Source: Clostridiales bacterium (lineage in GTDB: Bacteria > Bacillota > Clostridia > Oscillospirales > Acutalibacteraceae). Taken from it: a stretch of DNA of 64,000 nt. Under the pieces are notes generated by a model, which was not told the DNA's origin, ran no database searches, and saw only the letters and a list, made by a program, of their open reading frames with translations. Position 1 is the stretch's first letter. The number at the start of each line of letters is the position of its first letter. Both the position numbers and the translations under genes were made by a program. Positions 17,247 to 25,158 of this stretch are shown here, one piece after another. The stretch spans positions 1 through 64,000 of the forward strand of contig JAHZDE010000012.1 of NCBI GenBank assembly GCA_019422525.1. Reading direction: 5' to 3'.

Positions 17247-17993
17247 TTACTTGATCATTTCACAATATTGGGATACCACCTGACTGTTGGTTACGGAAAA
17301 ATGGTCCTCCGGCGGATAGAGAGCTCCGCCGAAGAAAATCCCCCGGCTGTTTGCAGTGGAAGTATCATAAGCCGTGCCGGAAGCGGAAGAATGGAACTGA
17401 TTGCAGCCGGTGAGAGCCAGCACCTTTTCCACATTGGCGGGACGGATACCGGCACCAGGCAGAATTTCAATCCGTCCGGCAGCATATTCCCGCATTTCTT
17501 TCACGGTTTCCGCACCGGTCAAAACATTTGCCTCCTGCCCACTGGTGAGGACACGGGTCACCCCCAGCTCTATGAGCACATCCAGCGCCGATTTCCAGTC
17601 GGGCACCACGTCAATGGCCCGGTGGAACACGGACTCCTTTTCCCCGATGACTTCCATCATCCGGGCGCAGCGCTCTTTGTCAACGGTTCCGTCTTGGTGC
17701 AGAAAGCCAAATACAATGCCCTCTGCGCCGTTCTCCAGCATCAGACGGGCATCCTCCAGCATCACCTCAAACTCCACGTCGGTATAGCAGAAGCCGCCCT
17801 GCCGGGGACGAATCATCACCATGACGGGAATCTTCGTATGACGTTTAGCGGCAATCAGCGTTCCCAGGGTGGGGGTTAGCCCGCCGTGAAACAAATCGGA
17901 ATTGAGCTCCACCCGGTCGGCGCCGCCCTTTTCCGCCTGTATCACATCGTCAGCGGAACCACAGCAGATTTCCATGAGGATTTTCTCTTTCAT
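17247..17993 (-). CDS. cutC: CutC family protein
   Basis: 248 residues, TIM-barrel. The typical N-terminal MEICCGSADDVIQAEKGGAD and RVELNSDLFHGGLTPTLG segments and FHRAIDVVPDW leave little doubt about the family. It was named for copper homeostasis, but that role is disputed and in gut anaerobes cutC often sits with glycoside hydrolases, as here with GH29. The ATG at 17993 is preferred because AAAGGATG overlaps the earlier ATG at 18002. It is first in the operon. Confidence 0.92.
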   Translation of the reverse strand: MKEKILMEICCGSADDVIQAEKGGADRVELNSDLFHGGLTPTLGTLIAAKRHTKIPVMVMIRPRQGGFCYTDVEFEVMLEDARLMLENGAEGIVFGFLHQDGTVDKERCARMMEVIGEKESVFHRAIDVVPDWKSALDVLIELGVTRVLTSGQEANVLTGAETVKEMREYAAGRIEILPGAGIRPANVEKVLALTGCNQFHSSASGTAYDTSTANSRGIFFGGALYPPEDHFSVTNSQVVSQYCEMIK

Positions 17994-18020
17994 GTGTTTC
18001 ATCCTTTCCGCTTTCTACAC

Positions 18021-18048
18021 AAAAAGCGCCGCGGAACCTCCGCAGCGC
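18021..18048 (-). terminator. Terminator-like hairpin in the cutC leader (possible attenuator)
   Basis: On the minus strand, GCGCTGCGG-AGGTT-CCGCGGCGC (9-bp stem with one G-U pair) is followed by TTTTT. It lies downstream of the promoter at 18062-18090 and upstream of the cutC start, so it would stop the operon's own transcripts unless bypassed. It may instead end the ytaF transcript, but that gene's stop lies upstream of the promoter. Confidence 0.7.
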
Positions 18049-18061
18049 CCGTGTCGCTTTT

Positions 18062-18090
18062 ATTATAGACAGCTATTTACCGGTTGTCAA
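18062..18090 (-). promoter_or_regulatory. Consensus promoter of the cutC-GH29-transglutaminase-Gfo operon
   Basis: TTGACA (18085-18090) and TATAAT (18062-18067) on the minus strand are separated by exactly 17 bp, a perfect sigma-A promoter. Transcription would start near 18055, immediately before the leader hairpin. The strength of the promoter makes a control step in the short leader likely. Confidence 0.9.
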
Positions 18091-18117
18091 CGAAAAAATC
18101 AGCCATATTTCACAGCA

Positions 18118-18708
18118 TTACAGAAAGAACTCCCATGCCCCCAGCAAAAGCATCAGCACACCGGAAAGGGCCTCCATGTTCCGGCCACTGTCTTTTTTCC
18201 GACGTTTTCTTCCCAAAAAATTTCCTCCATACAAAAGCCCCAGACTGACGCAGAATACGGCTATACAGGCCGGAACCAGCCGCAGCCCTACCGCACCTGC
18301 GCCAAGGCCAAGCCCTACATTATTGAGAGCCAGTGCACTGCCCAGTGCTAACGACTCCTTCCAGTCGATATGACGTGAGCCGTCTTTGTCGAACTGCTCC
18401 GGGTGGCGGCTGGGCCACTGTTCCTCCTCAGCCGGTTCCTTGCGGTTCTTCCACACATTCCACAAACAGCCAAGCCCCAGCCCTATCATGACGGCGCTGC
18501 CTACAAAACGTGCAAAATCCAGCGGCAAAAAACACAAAAGGCCCTGTCCCAACGCCATGGAAATCCCTGTCCCAGCTAATACCATCCCGCTAATAAGTAT
18601 GCCAGCTTCCAGCCGGATCCGGATGCCCCGCATGCCATAGGCAAGGCCGATGACCAGATTATCCAGATTGCCGGAGAGTGCAAACAGCAGCAAAGACAAA
18701 ACCGCCAT
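18118..18708 (-). CDS. ytaF: YtaF/MntP-like sporulation membrane protein
   Basis: 196 residues. Six membrane helices are visible, arranged as two halves each beginning with an acidic-Asn motif: SGNLDNLVIGLAYGMRGIRI near the start and DWKESLALGSALALNNVGLG in the second half. This matches the YtaF sporulation membrane proteins related to the MntP manganese exporter. The central loop is charged and cytoplasmic. The start at 18708 follows AAGGGGGA; its ATG lies within an 11-bp inverted repeat (18702-18759). Manganese export is an inference from the wider family. Confidence 0.85.
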   Translation of the reverse strand: MAVLSLLLFALSGNLDNLVIGLAYGMRGIRIRLEAGILISGMVLAGTGISMALGQGLLCFLPLDFARFVGSAVMIGLGLGCLWNVWKNRKEPAEEEQWPSRHPEQFDKDGSRHIDWKESLALGSALALNNVGLGLGAGAVGLRLVPACIAVFCVSLGLLYGGNFLGRKRRKKDSGRNMEALSGVLMLLLGAWEFFL

Positions 18709-18759
18709 GAGGGTCCCCCTTCCCAAACGCTTCTGGTATCAGGGTATTCCTCATGGCGG
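18702..18759 (-). repeat. Inverted repeat that includes the ytaF start codon
   Basis: CCGCCATGAGG (18702-18712) and CCTCATGGCGG (18749-18759) are exact reverse complements. In the ytaF mRNA the 3' arm contains the AUG, and the ribosome binding site lies in the 36-nt loop. The structure could mask the start codon. There is no T-run, so it is not a terminator for the permease operon that ends at 18779. Confidence 0.75.
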
Positions 18760-18778
18760 GAATGTGTGAAAAAAGGAG

Positions 18779-20134
18779 TTACAGCGCCGCCCTGCGGAAG
18801 CGCACAAACCCCAGCGCGGCTAAAACGGCAGCGATGCCACCCCATACCAGCAGGGAGATGCCTTCAAAGTGGGGCAAGATGGAAAACAGGAAGGATTGCG
18901 GCTGTGCAAAATTCCCTACATTCAAATACAGGCCGATAGGAGTGCTCATCAAAAGCAGAGAATTGCTCATAGTGTTGGGCTCCATCAGTCTGATCATCAG
19001 CAAAAACAGAGGAATCGCAACGGAAACAGCCGAGCCGGCATAAAAGTTTTTGGTTAACACCATAGCTGCAGAAAAGAACAGTGCCATAACGAGTACTGCG
19101 CCCAAGCCTACGCCCAGTTGGAACCACCAGTAACCGCCAACGGTAATAGGGAATCGGGGAATGATATTGTCCATATAATCCACCATAGAGGCCAGAGAGA
19201 CATTCCAATACAGATCCAACCGGAACAGGGGAATATAGAAAACTGTGATCAGCAGATACAAAGCCAGATAAACACCGCCTGAAACCGCCAGTACTGCCAT
19301 CATTTTCCGCCAGACCAGCCTTCTGCCCTTTTTACCGGTATAAAGCATGCTCTGCATGTGGTTCATCACACTGCCGCCAAGGCTCCGAGCTGCGGCAATG
19401 CCTGCCAATACAAATGCGAATACCCATATGACAGCCATAGCGCTGCCTCCTGCAAACTGAAAACTGAACCATTCTCTGTTTCCATAAGAAGTCATTATCA
19501 TTGGAAGCATCTGGTGATTTTCCCCATTTTTCCGAATCTCCTCTACCCGTTCCTCCAAATGGTCGTAACCATCCAGAAACAGTTCCTGCTTCCATTTTGG
19601 AAAGTATTTTCCAGATTCCTCCAGCCAGCTTTTCCCTTTTTCTTTCATATTACAGCTTTCTGGATTCAATGAATTGGTTTCTGCCAACTCTAACGGTCTT
19701 TGCAATATATCCAGATAATATAAAATATTTGAATATTCCGCTTCTTCATTCCGACCGTCCTCTTCCATTTTTCGCAGTACAGCTTCAAGCTGGGCAGGAA
19801 TCTGGGAAGGCTCGTTATAATATGCATCAATAATTTCCTCCGAGGAAAGCGCTTCCAGACCGGAATCTTTCTGAATATTCTGTACCAGTTCCTTCCCTTG
19901 TTCTGTTTCTGTCATATAATATTTTACAAATTTCTCTGCGTCTTTTTGAGTAAAAGAAGTCCCGTATTTCTCAGTAAACGCATAAGAAACGGAAATATCA
20001 GCGACATTGACAGCTTTAAAATAACCCGAAGTTGTATAAACAGTATTGACGCTCAACGCCACTCCCAGCACCAGCACTACCCAAAAAAACTTGCTGCGCA
20101 AGATATGTTTGCACTCCTGCCAGAATATCGACAT
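18779..20134 (-). CDS. ABC-2-like permease, third of three tandem paralogues
   Basis: 451 residues. It has an N-terminal MSIFWQECKHILRSKFFWVV cytoplasmic/first membrane segment, a roughly 200-residue mostly helical region that is probably outside the membrane, then about five C-terminal membrane helices. The end, SILPHFEGISLLVWGG then LGFVRFRRAAL, is nearly the same in all three copies. The extracytoplasmic parts diverge far more than the membrane parts. Start by AAAGGGGGAAAGG 6-7 bp upstream. It follows the second copy by 17 bp. The substrate is unknown; peptide or lipid-II-targeting antibiotic export is a guess from similar ECF/ABC operons. Confidence 0.75.
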   Translation of the reverse strand: MSIFWQECKHILRSKFFWVVLVLGVALSVNTVYTTSGYFKAVNVADISVSYAFTEKYGTSFTQKDAEKFVKYYMTETEQGKELVQNIQKDSGLEALSSEEIIDAYYNEPSQIPAQLEAVLRKMEEDGRNEEAEYSNILYYLDILQRPLELAETNSLNPESCNMKEKGKSWLEESGKYFPKWKQELFLDGYDHLEERVEEIRKNGENHQMLPMIMTSYGNREWFSFQFAGGSAMAVIWVFAFVLAGIAAARSLGGSVMNHMQSMLYTGKKGRRLVWRKMMAVLAVSGGVYLALYLLITVFYIPLFRLDLYWNVSLASMVDYMDNIIPRFPITVGGYWWFQLGVGLGAVLVMALFFSAAMVLTKNFYAGSAVSVAIPLFLLMIRLMEPNTMSNSLLLMSTPIGLYLNVGNFAQPQSFLFSILPHFEGISLLVWGGIAAVLAALGFVRFRRAAL

Positions 20135-20151
20135 AACCTTTCCCCCTTTCG

Positions 20152-21459
20152 TCACAGCGCCGCTTTCCGGAACCGCACAAACCCCAACGCGGCCAATATG
20201 GCGGCGATGCCAAACCAGATCAGCAGCATGGCGCCCTCAAAGTGGGGCAGGATGGAAAACAGGAAGTCCTGCCGCAAAAACTTGCCTGCCTGTAAAAACA
20301 GGCCGATAGGGCTGCCCATAAGTAGAAATGAACTCTGTACGGCAGGCACCATCTGGACAAGCCCCAACAGCAGCAGAGAAGCGCCTACCGATATGGCAGA
20401 ACCGGCATAAAAACTCTTCGTGAATATCATAGCCGCCGAGAAAATCAGCGCCATAATGAGTATGGTGCCCAGCCCCACACCCAGCTGGAACCACCAGTAG
20501 CCGCCAACTGTAATGGGAAAACGGGGAATCGACGGGCCTGTGTGCTGTATCATGGAAGCCAGCGGGACATCCCAGTATAAATTCAGCCGGAACCGATACA
20601 CATAATAGAGCGTTGTCAGCAGGGAAAGCGCCAGATAGAGCATACCGGATATTGCCAAAACGGATACCATTTTGCGCAGCGCCAGCTTTCTCCCTGACTT
20701 GCTGCAGTAGAGTATGCCCGACATATGGTTTAAAAAGCTGCCGCCAATACTCCGGGCTGCAATGATTCCCGCCAATACCATAGAAAATCCCCATATGAAT
20801 CCCAAAGCACTGAATCCGGAAAACTGAGCGGAAAACCATCCACTGTTATCAGAGTACCCAAAGCTATATGGGAGAAAGTATTGATTTTCCTGGTTTTGTG
20901 TGATCTCCTCTGTGCGCTTTTGCAGTTTCTCAAAAGCATCGAGCAGCATCTCCTGCTTCCAGCCGGAAAGAGGGTTCTCCATGCTTTCCAGCAGGCTTTT
21001 CCCCCGCTCCACAACGTCATACTCTTCCACATTACGGGAAAGCGCCCCGCGGGCAATCCATTCAAAAGGATACAGGTCATTGATAATTTCCCCATAAGCC
21101 TTATCATCCGTATTCGCAATTTGCATCAGCTGGTTTGTAAATTCACAATCATTTCCCATGGCAGAATCGATGATATCTTTTGCGGTAACTTTCGGAATCC
21201 CGGCAGCTTTCAGTTCGCTCTTTAAATCCTGGGCTCTGTAGTGCTGCTCCAGAAGAATATCGAGAAATTCCTCCACATCTTTTTCTTTAAAAGAGAGGCC
21301 ATGCTGTTCGGTAAACTCATAGGAAAAGGAAATGTCTGAGCCTAAATTTGCAGCGACATTCGTATTGTAATAAACAGCAAATATGCTGCCAAGAATGACT
21401 ACAATCCACAAAAACCGGCTGCGTAAAATATATTTGCACTCCTGCCAGAAAATTAACAT
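20152..21459 (-). CDS. ABC-2-like permease, second of three tandem paralogues
   Basis: 435 residues with the same plan as its neighbours: MLIFWQECKYILRSRFLWIV at the start, a helical extracytoplasmic region (about 40-225), and five or so C-terminal membrane helices that include GFSMVLAGIIAARSIGGSF and SIPRFPITVGGYWWFQLG. The GGYWWFQLGVGLG motif is shared by all three proteins. A GTG directly before the ATG is also possible as the start. It lies 51 bp after the first copy. Confidence 0.75.
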   Translation of the reverse strand: MLIFWQECKYILRSRFLWIVVILGSIFAVYYNTNVAANLGSDISFSYEFTEQHGLSFKEKDVEEFLDILLEQHYRAQDLKSELKAAGIPKVTAKDIIDSAMGNDCEFTNQLMQIANTDDKAYGEIINDLYPFEWIARGALSRNVEEYDVVERGKSLLESMENPLSGWKQEMLLDAFEKLQKRTEEITQNQENQYFLPYSFGYSDNSGWFSAQFSGFSALGFIWGFSMVLAGIIAARSIGGSFLNHMSGILYCSKSGRKLALRKMVSVLAISGMLYLALSLLTTLYYVYRFRLNLYWDVPLASMIQHTGPSIPRFPITVGGYWWFQLGVGLGTILIMALIFSAAMIFTKSFYAGSAISVGASLLLLGLVQMVPAVQSSFLLMGSPIGLFLQAGKFLRQDFLFSILPHFEGAMLLIWFGIAAILAALGFVRFRKAAL

Positions 21460-21510
21460 CACTCCAACCCCCTTTTACAAACTGGGCGCACACAGTGCAC
21501 TCCTACAAAC

Positions 21511-22815
21511 TCACAGCGCCGCCTTGCGGAACCGCACAAACCCCAGTGCAGCCAAAATGGCAGCAAATCCGCCCCAGACCAATAGAGAAATCCCCTCAAA
21601 GTGGGGCAGGATGGAAAATAGAAACGCCTCCTGCAAAAATTTTCCGGTATTGATAAACAGTGCCACTGGGCTGCCCATGAGCAACATGGAATTCTGCATT
21701 CCGGGTACCATCTGGATCAGTCCCAGCAATAGCAGGGAAATGCCCACCGCAATCGCAGAACCCGCGTAAAAATTCTTGGTGAGGAGCATTGCAGCGGAGA
21801 AAATCAGCGTCATAATGAGCACCGCGCCCAGCCCCACGCCCAGTTGGAACCACCAGTAACCACCGATGGTAACAAAGAAACGAGGAATGGTGGGGCCTCT
21901 CCAACCTGTCATGGCAGAAAAAGGGATATTCCAGTACAAGTCCAGCCGAAAAAAAAGAATGAATCCCAGCGTGACTACCAGCGTCATTGCAAGATAGGCC
22001 AATGCAGACACTGCCAAAGCAGACGAAATCTTATACAGGACAAATTTGCGCCCCGGCTTCCCGGTGTATACCATGCCCTGCATATTGTTCAAAAAGCTTC
22101 CGCCAAGACTACGGGCTACGATAATCCCGGCAAGCACAAAAGACACTGCCCACAAAAATCCAATCCCATACGAGTTAAACTGGCTTTCAAACCACATACT
22201 GTTTAAAGAGGAATCCATGCTCAACGGCAAAAGATATTGGTTCTCTTGGGTGGAGACAATGCTTTCTGCCCGCTGCTGCAAAGAACGGTATCCATCCAGA
22301 ATCATCTCCTTTTTCCACTCAGAAAAAGGAACCGGTCTTGACTCCAGTTCGTTCCTGGCGTTTTCCACCATCTTGCTGGGGTCAAAGTCATGACTGCTGA
22401 CGAGGTCGTAAGGTGCTTTAAAAATATCCAGATAACTTAAAACATTCCACCGGGTATCGTCATCCACTTCTTGAAGCTGACTCAATTTTTGGTCCAGCTT
22501 TGACGGTTCCCCATTCCAATACGCTACAATGTCTTTGAACTCGATATTTTCCAGCCCGTATTTTTGAGCCACTTCCCGCAGTTTTTCTCCATCTGCTATA
22601 TGTTCCAGATAAAAGTTATGATATTTCTCAATATCCTTTTCCGTAAAAGAAAAACCATTTTCCTTTACAAATTCATGGGTAATTGCATAATTGTCTTTAT
22701 CATAGTTCCAGTTTGACCCACTGAAAAAAGCACAAATCAGCACTCCAAGAATCGCTACAATCCACAAAAAACGGCTGCGCAGAATATATTTGAACTCCTG
22801 CCAGAATATCAACAT
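21511..22815 (-). CDS. ABC-2-like permease, first of three tandem paralogues
   Basis: 434 residues, same architecture: MLIFWQEFKYILRSRFLWIV, an extracytoplasmic helical region rich in charged residues (about 45-220), and a C-terminal membrane bundle with SFVLAGIIVARSLGGSFLNN and FVTIGGYWWFQLG. It is 29 bp from the ATPase gene, which lacks any other permease partner apart from the 255-residue membrane protein. The three permeases may assemble as a hetero-oligomer with one ATPase. Confidence 0.75.
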   Translation of the reverse strand: MLIFWQEFKYILRSRFLWIVAILGVLICAFFSGSNWNYDKDNYAITHEFVKENGFSFTEKDIEKYHNFYLEHIADGEKLREVAQKYGLENIEFKDIVAYWNGEPSKLDQKLSQLQEVDDDTRWNVLSYLDIFKAPYDLVSSHDFDPSKMVENARNELESRPVPFSEWKKEMILDGYRSLQQRAESIVSTQENQYLLPLSMDSSLNSMWFESQFNSYGIGFLWAVSFVLAGIIVARSLGGSFLNNMQGMVYTGKPGRKFVLYKISSALAVSALAYLAMTLVVTLGFILFFRLDLYWNIPFSAMTGWRGPTIPRFFVTIGGYWWFQLGVGLGAVLIMTLIFSAAMLLTKNFYAGSAIAVGISLLLLGLIQMVPGMQNSMLLMGSPVALFINTGKFLQEAFLFSILPHFEGISLLVWGGFAAILAALGFVRFRKAAL

Positions 22816-22844
22816 CACTCCACCCCCTTTACATCCTCACAATC

Positions 22845-23708
22845 TTACTCTTTCTTCTCATCCCGATACAGATACAAGAATACGTCCTCCAAGTTGGGCT
22901 CTACCGGGTTGTCATAAACCCCCGGCTCCCCGGCATAGCGCACCAGCACCTCGCCGTGCTCCGGCTTTTCACCCAGCACCAGATGCTTCGTTTGGAATTC
23001 GTCCCACTCCTTCTCAGAAATACGGGTCTCATACACCCGGCCTTTCATCATAGAGCAAATGGTCTCCACGGGGTTGCAGCCGATAACCTGATGGTCTTTG
23101 AGCAAAATCACTTGGTCGGCAATGCTTTCAATATCGGAAACAATGTGGGTGGAAAGAATCACTGTCCGGTCGCGCCCCATAGCGGAAATCATGTTGCGGA
23201 ACCGCACCCGCTCTTTTGGGTCCAGGCCGGCGGTGGGTTCGTCCAGAATCAGCAGCTTGGGGTCATTGAGCAGCGCTTGGGCAATGCCCACCCGCTGGAG
23301 CATACCGCCGGAAAACTTCCGCATCCGCTTTTTGGCGTCGTTTTCCAGCGCCACCTCCTGCAAGACCTGGTCAATTTTCGCCTTGGCGGTCTTTTTGTCC
23401 ATACCCTTTAAAGCCGCCAGATACAGCAGATAGCTTTTTGGGGAATAGCTCTTATAATACCCGAACTGCTGGGGCAGATAGCCCAAAATCTCCCGGTATT
23501 TTGCCCCCAGCCGATTGATTTCCGTGCCGTCCCAGAGGATTTCCCCTTCGGTTGGAAACAGCAGCGTTGCCATCATTTTCATCAGCGTGGTTTTGCCTGC
23601 GCCGTTAGGAGCCAACAGAGCATATACTCCGTTTCCAAATTCCAGTGAAACATCGGACAAAGCCGTAAAATTCCCATATTTTTTCGTGACATGACGCACA
23701 CTCAACAT
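22845..23708 (-). CDS. ABC transporter ATP-binding protein
   Basis: 287 residues. Walker A is LLAPNGAGKTTLM (the usual first Gly is Ala), the signature is FSGGMLQRVGIAQA, Walker B is LLILDEPTAGLDP and the switch His is in STHIVSDIES. After the ATPase domain is a roughly 75-residue C-terminal extension ending NPVEPNLEDVFLYLY, shared with the ATPase at 49595. The ATG at 23708 is preceded by GGGAGG; the TTG at 23714 is less likely. It overlaps the upstream membrane protein gene by 7 bp. Confidence 0.92.
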   Translation of the reverse strand: MLSVRHVTKKYGNFTALSDVSLEFGNGVYALLAPNGAGKTTLMKMMATLLFPTEGEILWDGTEINRLGAKYREILGYLPQQFGYYKSYSPKSYLLYLAALKGMDKKTAKAKIDQVLQEVALENDAKKRMRKFSGGMLQRVGIAQALLNDPKLLILDEPTAGLDPKERVRFRNMISAMGRDRTVILSTHIVSDIESIADQVILLKDHQVIGCNPVETICSMMKGRVYETRISEKEWDEFQTKHLVLGEKPEHGEVLVRYAGEPGVYDNPVEPNLEDVFLYLYRDEKKE

Positions 23709-24469
23709 TTCCAATAACCTCCCATTTTCTCATTGGTCTTTGATAAGGCCAGCTGCCTTGTCTGCCAGAAATAAAAGGCTGCGGCTCCCAACGCTACCAC
23801 AAGCAGCAATGGCAGCGAAGCATGATCCATCCAAACCGTTAGATCCGACCGATAAAAGGCCTTCCCCAGTAGGAACAGCCCCAGACCATACCAGAGAACC
23901 AGCACCGTCCAGAACCACTTCTCCGGCAGAAAACGCAGCGATGCCATGAGCACCGTGCCGCACAGCAGATACGCCCCTGCCGACGCCAAAAAGATTTTCA
24001 CCAGCAGTATTCCCTCCACACTGTGCACCGAAAGCAGGCTCAACGCTACCGAAAGTATCCCCACCATGCCCATAAACACCATGCGGAAGGCCAGCAGATA
24101 TTTGTCGTTATATCGGCACACGGCCCGTATCTCCCATACGCCCAACTGCTTTTCTATGATACAGGCTGCCAGACTGATTCCCGTCAGCAGCAGGGGTTGT
24201 ATAAACAGGGTTATCTGCAAACAAAAATTTAGGTTTAGGGGATGGGTCTCCGTAAAATCTGCGGAAATCATACCCCAGCTGAAAAGCCCCACCAGCAGGC
24301 ACAATCCAGGCGCCCATCCTACACCGCGGAAGCAGTTGATAAACCCCACGTTTTTCAGCATATGGGCCATCAGGGGCAAAAAGCGCCGCTCTTTCAAATC
24401 AGCTTGATCCAAAATTGCGGTGATTTCCCGCTGCCGTTCCAGACGGGAAGGGGGTTCCATCTGTCTCAT
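23702..24469 (-). CDS. Six-helix membrane protein of the ECF sigma/ABC operon
   Basis: 255 residues. A short charged cytoplasmic N-terminus (residues 1-50) is followed by six predicted membrane helices, for example APGLCLLVGLFSWGMISA and FWTVLVLWYGLGLFLLGKAF. I do not recognise a named family. Its position directly after, and overlapping by 1 nt (TGATGA), the sigma factor gene is where an anti-sigma factor usually lies, and the soluble N-terminus could bind the sigma factor. It could equally be a transporter subunit. Both readings are inference. Confidence 0.7.
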   Translation of the reverse strand: MRQMEPPSRLERQREITAILDQADLKERRFLPLMAHMLKNVGFINCFRGVGWAPGLCLLVGLFSWGMISADFTETHPLNLNFCLQITLFIQPLLLTGISLAACIIEKQLGVWEIRAVCRYNDKYLLAFRMVFMGMVGILSVALSLLSVHSVEGILLVKIFLASAGAYLLCGTVLMASLRFLPEKWFWTVLVLWYGLGLFLLGKAFYRSDLTVWMDHASLPLLLVVALGAAAFYFWQTRQLALSKTNEKMGGYWKC

Positions 24470-25011
24470 CAGGCCAGCTCCTTTCTGATTTTTTCCACAG
24501 CCCGGTAATACCGGCTTTTGACTGTGGAGGCAGGTACGCCTATCATCTCTGCAATGGTGTCGAAGGGCTGTTCTGCAAAGATATGCAGGCGCAAAATTTC
24601 CTGAGTTTCTGCGGGAAGGGTTTCAATCTGACGCAAAATCGATTCCGCTGTTTCCCTGTTCTCCATGGCGTCCGAAACATGGCGGGTATCCATCAGATAT
24701 TCCTCTTCTAAGGGAACGCTGTCCCGTTGAAGGCGGTAAAACCTGGAGCGGTACCGGTCTACGATTTTATTGGTGGCAATCCGATACAGCCATGTGCGAA
24801 AAGCCGCCTTTGCGCTGTCATATCCGGCAAGAGAATCCAGCATACTCACGAAAATATCCTGAGTCAAATCCAGCACTGTTTCCCGATTTTCCCCGGTCTG
24901 CCGGGCCACCAGATAGAAAATATCATCATAGTATCGCTCGATGAGTTCTCCGGCAGCCTTGCGGTCTCCCCGGCGCAGGATTTTTCGGATGAGCTTTTCT
25001 TCCCGTTCCAT
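24469..25011 (-). CDS. ECF-type RNA polymerase sigma factor
   Basis: 180 residues. Region 2 (about 20-90) contains YYDDIFYLVARQTG and LDLTQDIFVSMLDSLAGYD; region 4 (about 120-178) contains LPAETQEILRLHIFAEQPFD and the helix-turn-helix MIGVPASTVKSRYYRAVEKI. Regions 1 and 3 are missing, as in ECF sigma factors. It is first in a six-gene operon with an ABC transporter. A TGAAAC...CGAATA element upstream looks like an ECF promoter, implying autoregulation. Confidence 0.93.
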   Translation of the reverse strand: MEREEKLIRKILRRGDRKAAGELIERYYDDIFYLVARQTGENRETVLDLTQDIFVSMLDSLAGYDSAKAAFRTWLYRIATNKIVDRYRSRFYRLQRDSVPLEEEYLMDTRHVSDAMENRETAESILRQIETLPAETQEILRLHIFAEQPFDTIAEMIGVPASTVKSRYYRAVEKIRKELA

Positions 25012-25035
25012 GTTCCCCCTCCCTTCTCGTTCTTA

Positions 25036-25064
25036 TATTCGGAGTACGGAGCGAAAAAGTTTCA
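25036..25064 (-). promoter_or_regulatory. Putative ECF-type promoter of the sigma factor operon
   Basis: The minus strand reads TGAAAC (25059-25064), then TTTTT, with CGAATA (25036-25041) 17 bp downstream. The TGAAACTTTTT -35 element is typical of ECF-dependent promoters. The -10 is less certain. It lies 25 bp upstream of the sigma factor start, with no sigma-A promoter nearby. Recognition by the encoded sigma factor is inferred. Confidence 0.5.
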
Positions 25065-25083
25065 GCTTTTGCAAAAAATTTCG

Positions 25084-25118
25084 AAAAAAGGCGCTGCCCG
25101 GTACAGGACAGCGCCTTT
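25084..25118 (-). terminator. Intrinsic terminator after prmA
   Basis: On the minus strand, stem AAAGGCGCTG / CAGCGCCTTT (extendable by CC/GG) is followed by six T. It separates prmA from the sigma factor operon. Confidence 0.9.
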
Positions 25119-25158
25119 CAAATTGATTTTTGAAGGAAAACTGGCGTGCGCAATCCAA

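Noticed and set aside
16019..17254. Open frame of 411 codons on the plus strand
   Set aside because: Antisense to the GH29 fucosidase gene, which carries full family motifs.
25037..25064. CGTACT at 25044-25049 (minus) as the ECF -10 element
   Set aside because: It would leave only about 9 bp after the TGAAAC box, much too short for an ECF promoter spacer; the CGAATA element at 17 bp fits better.
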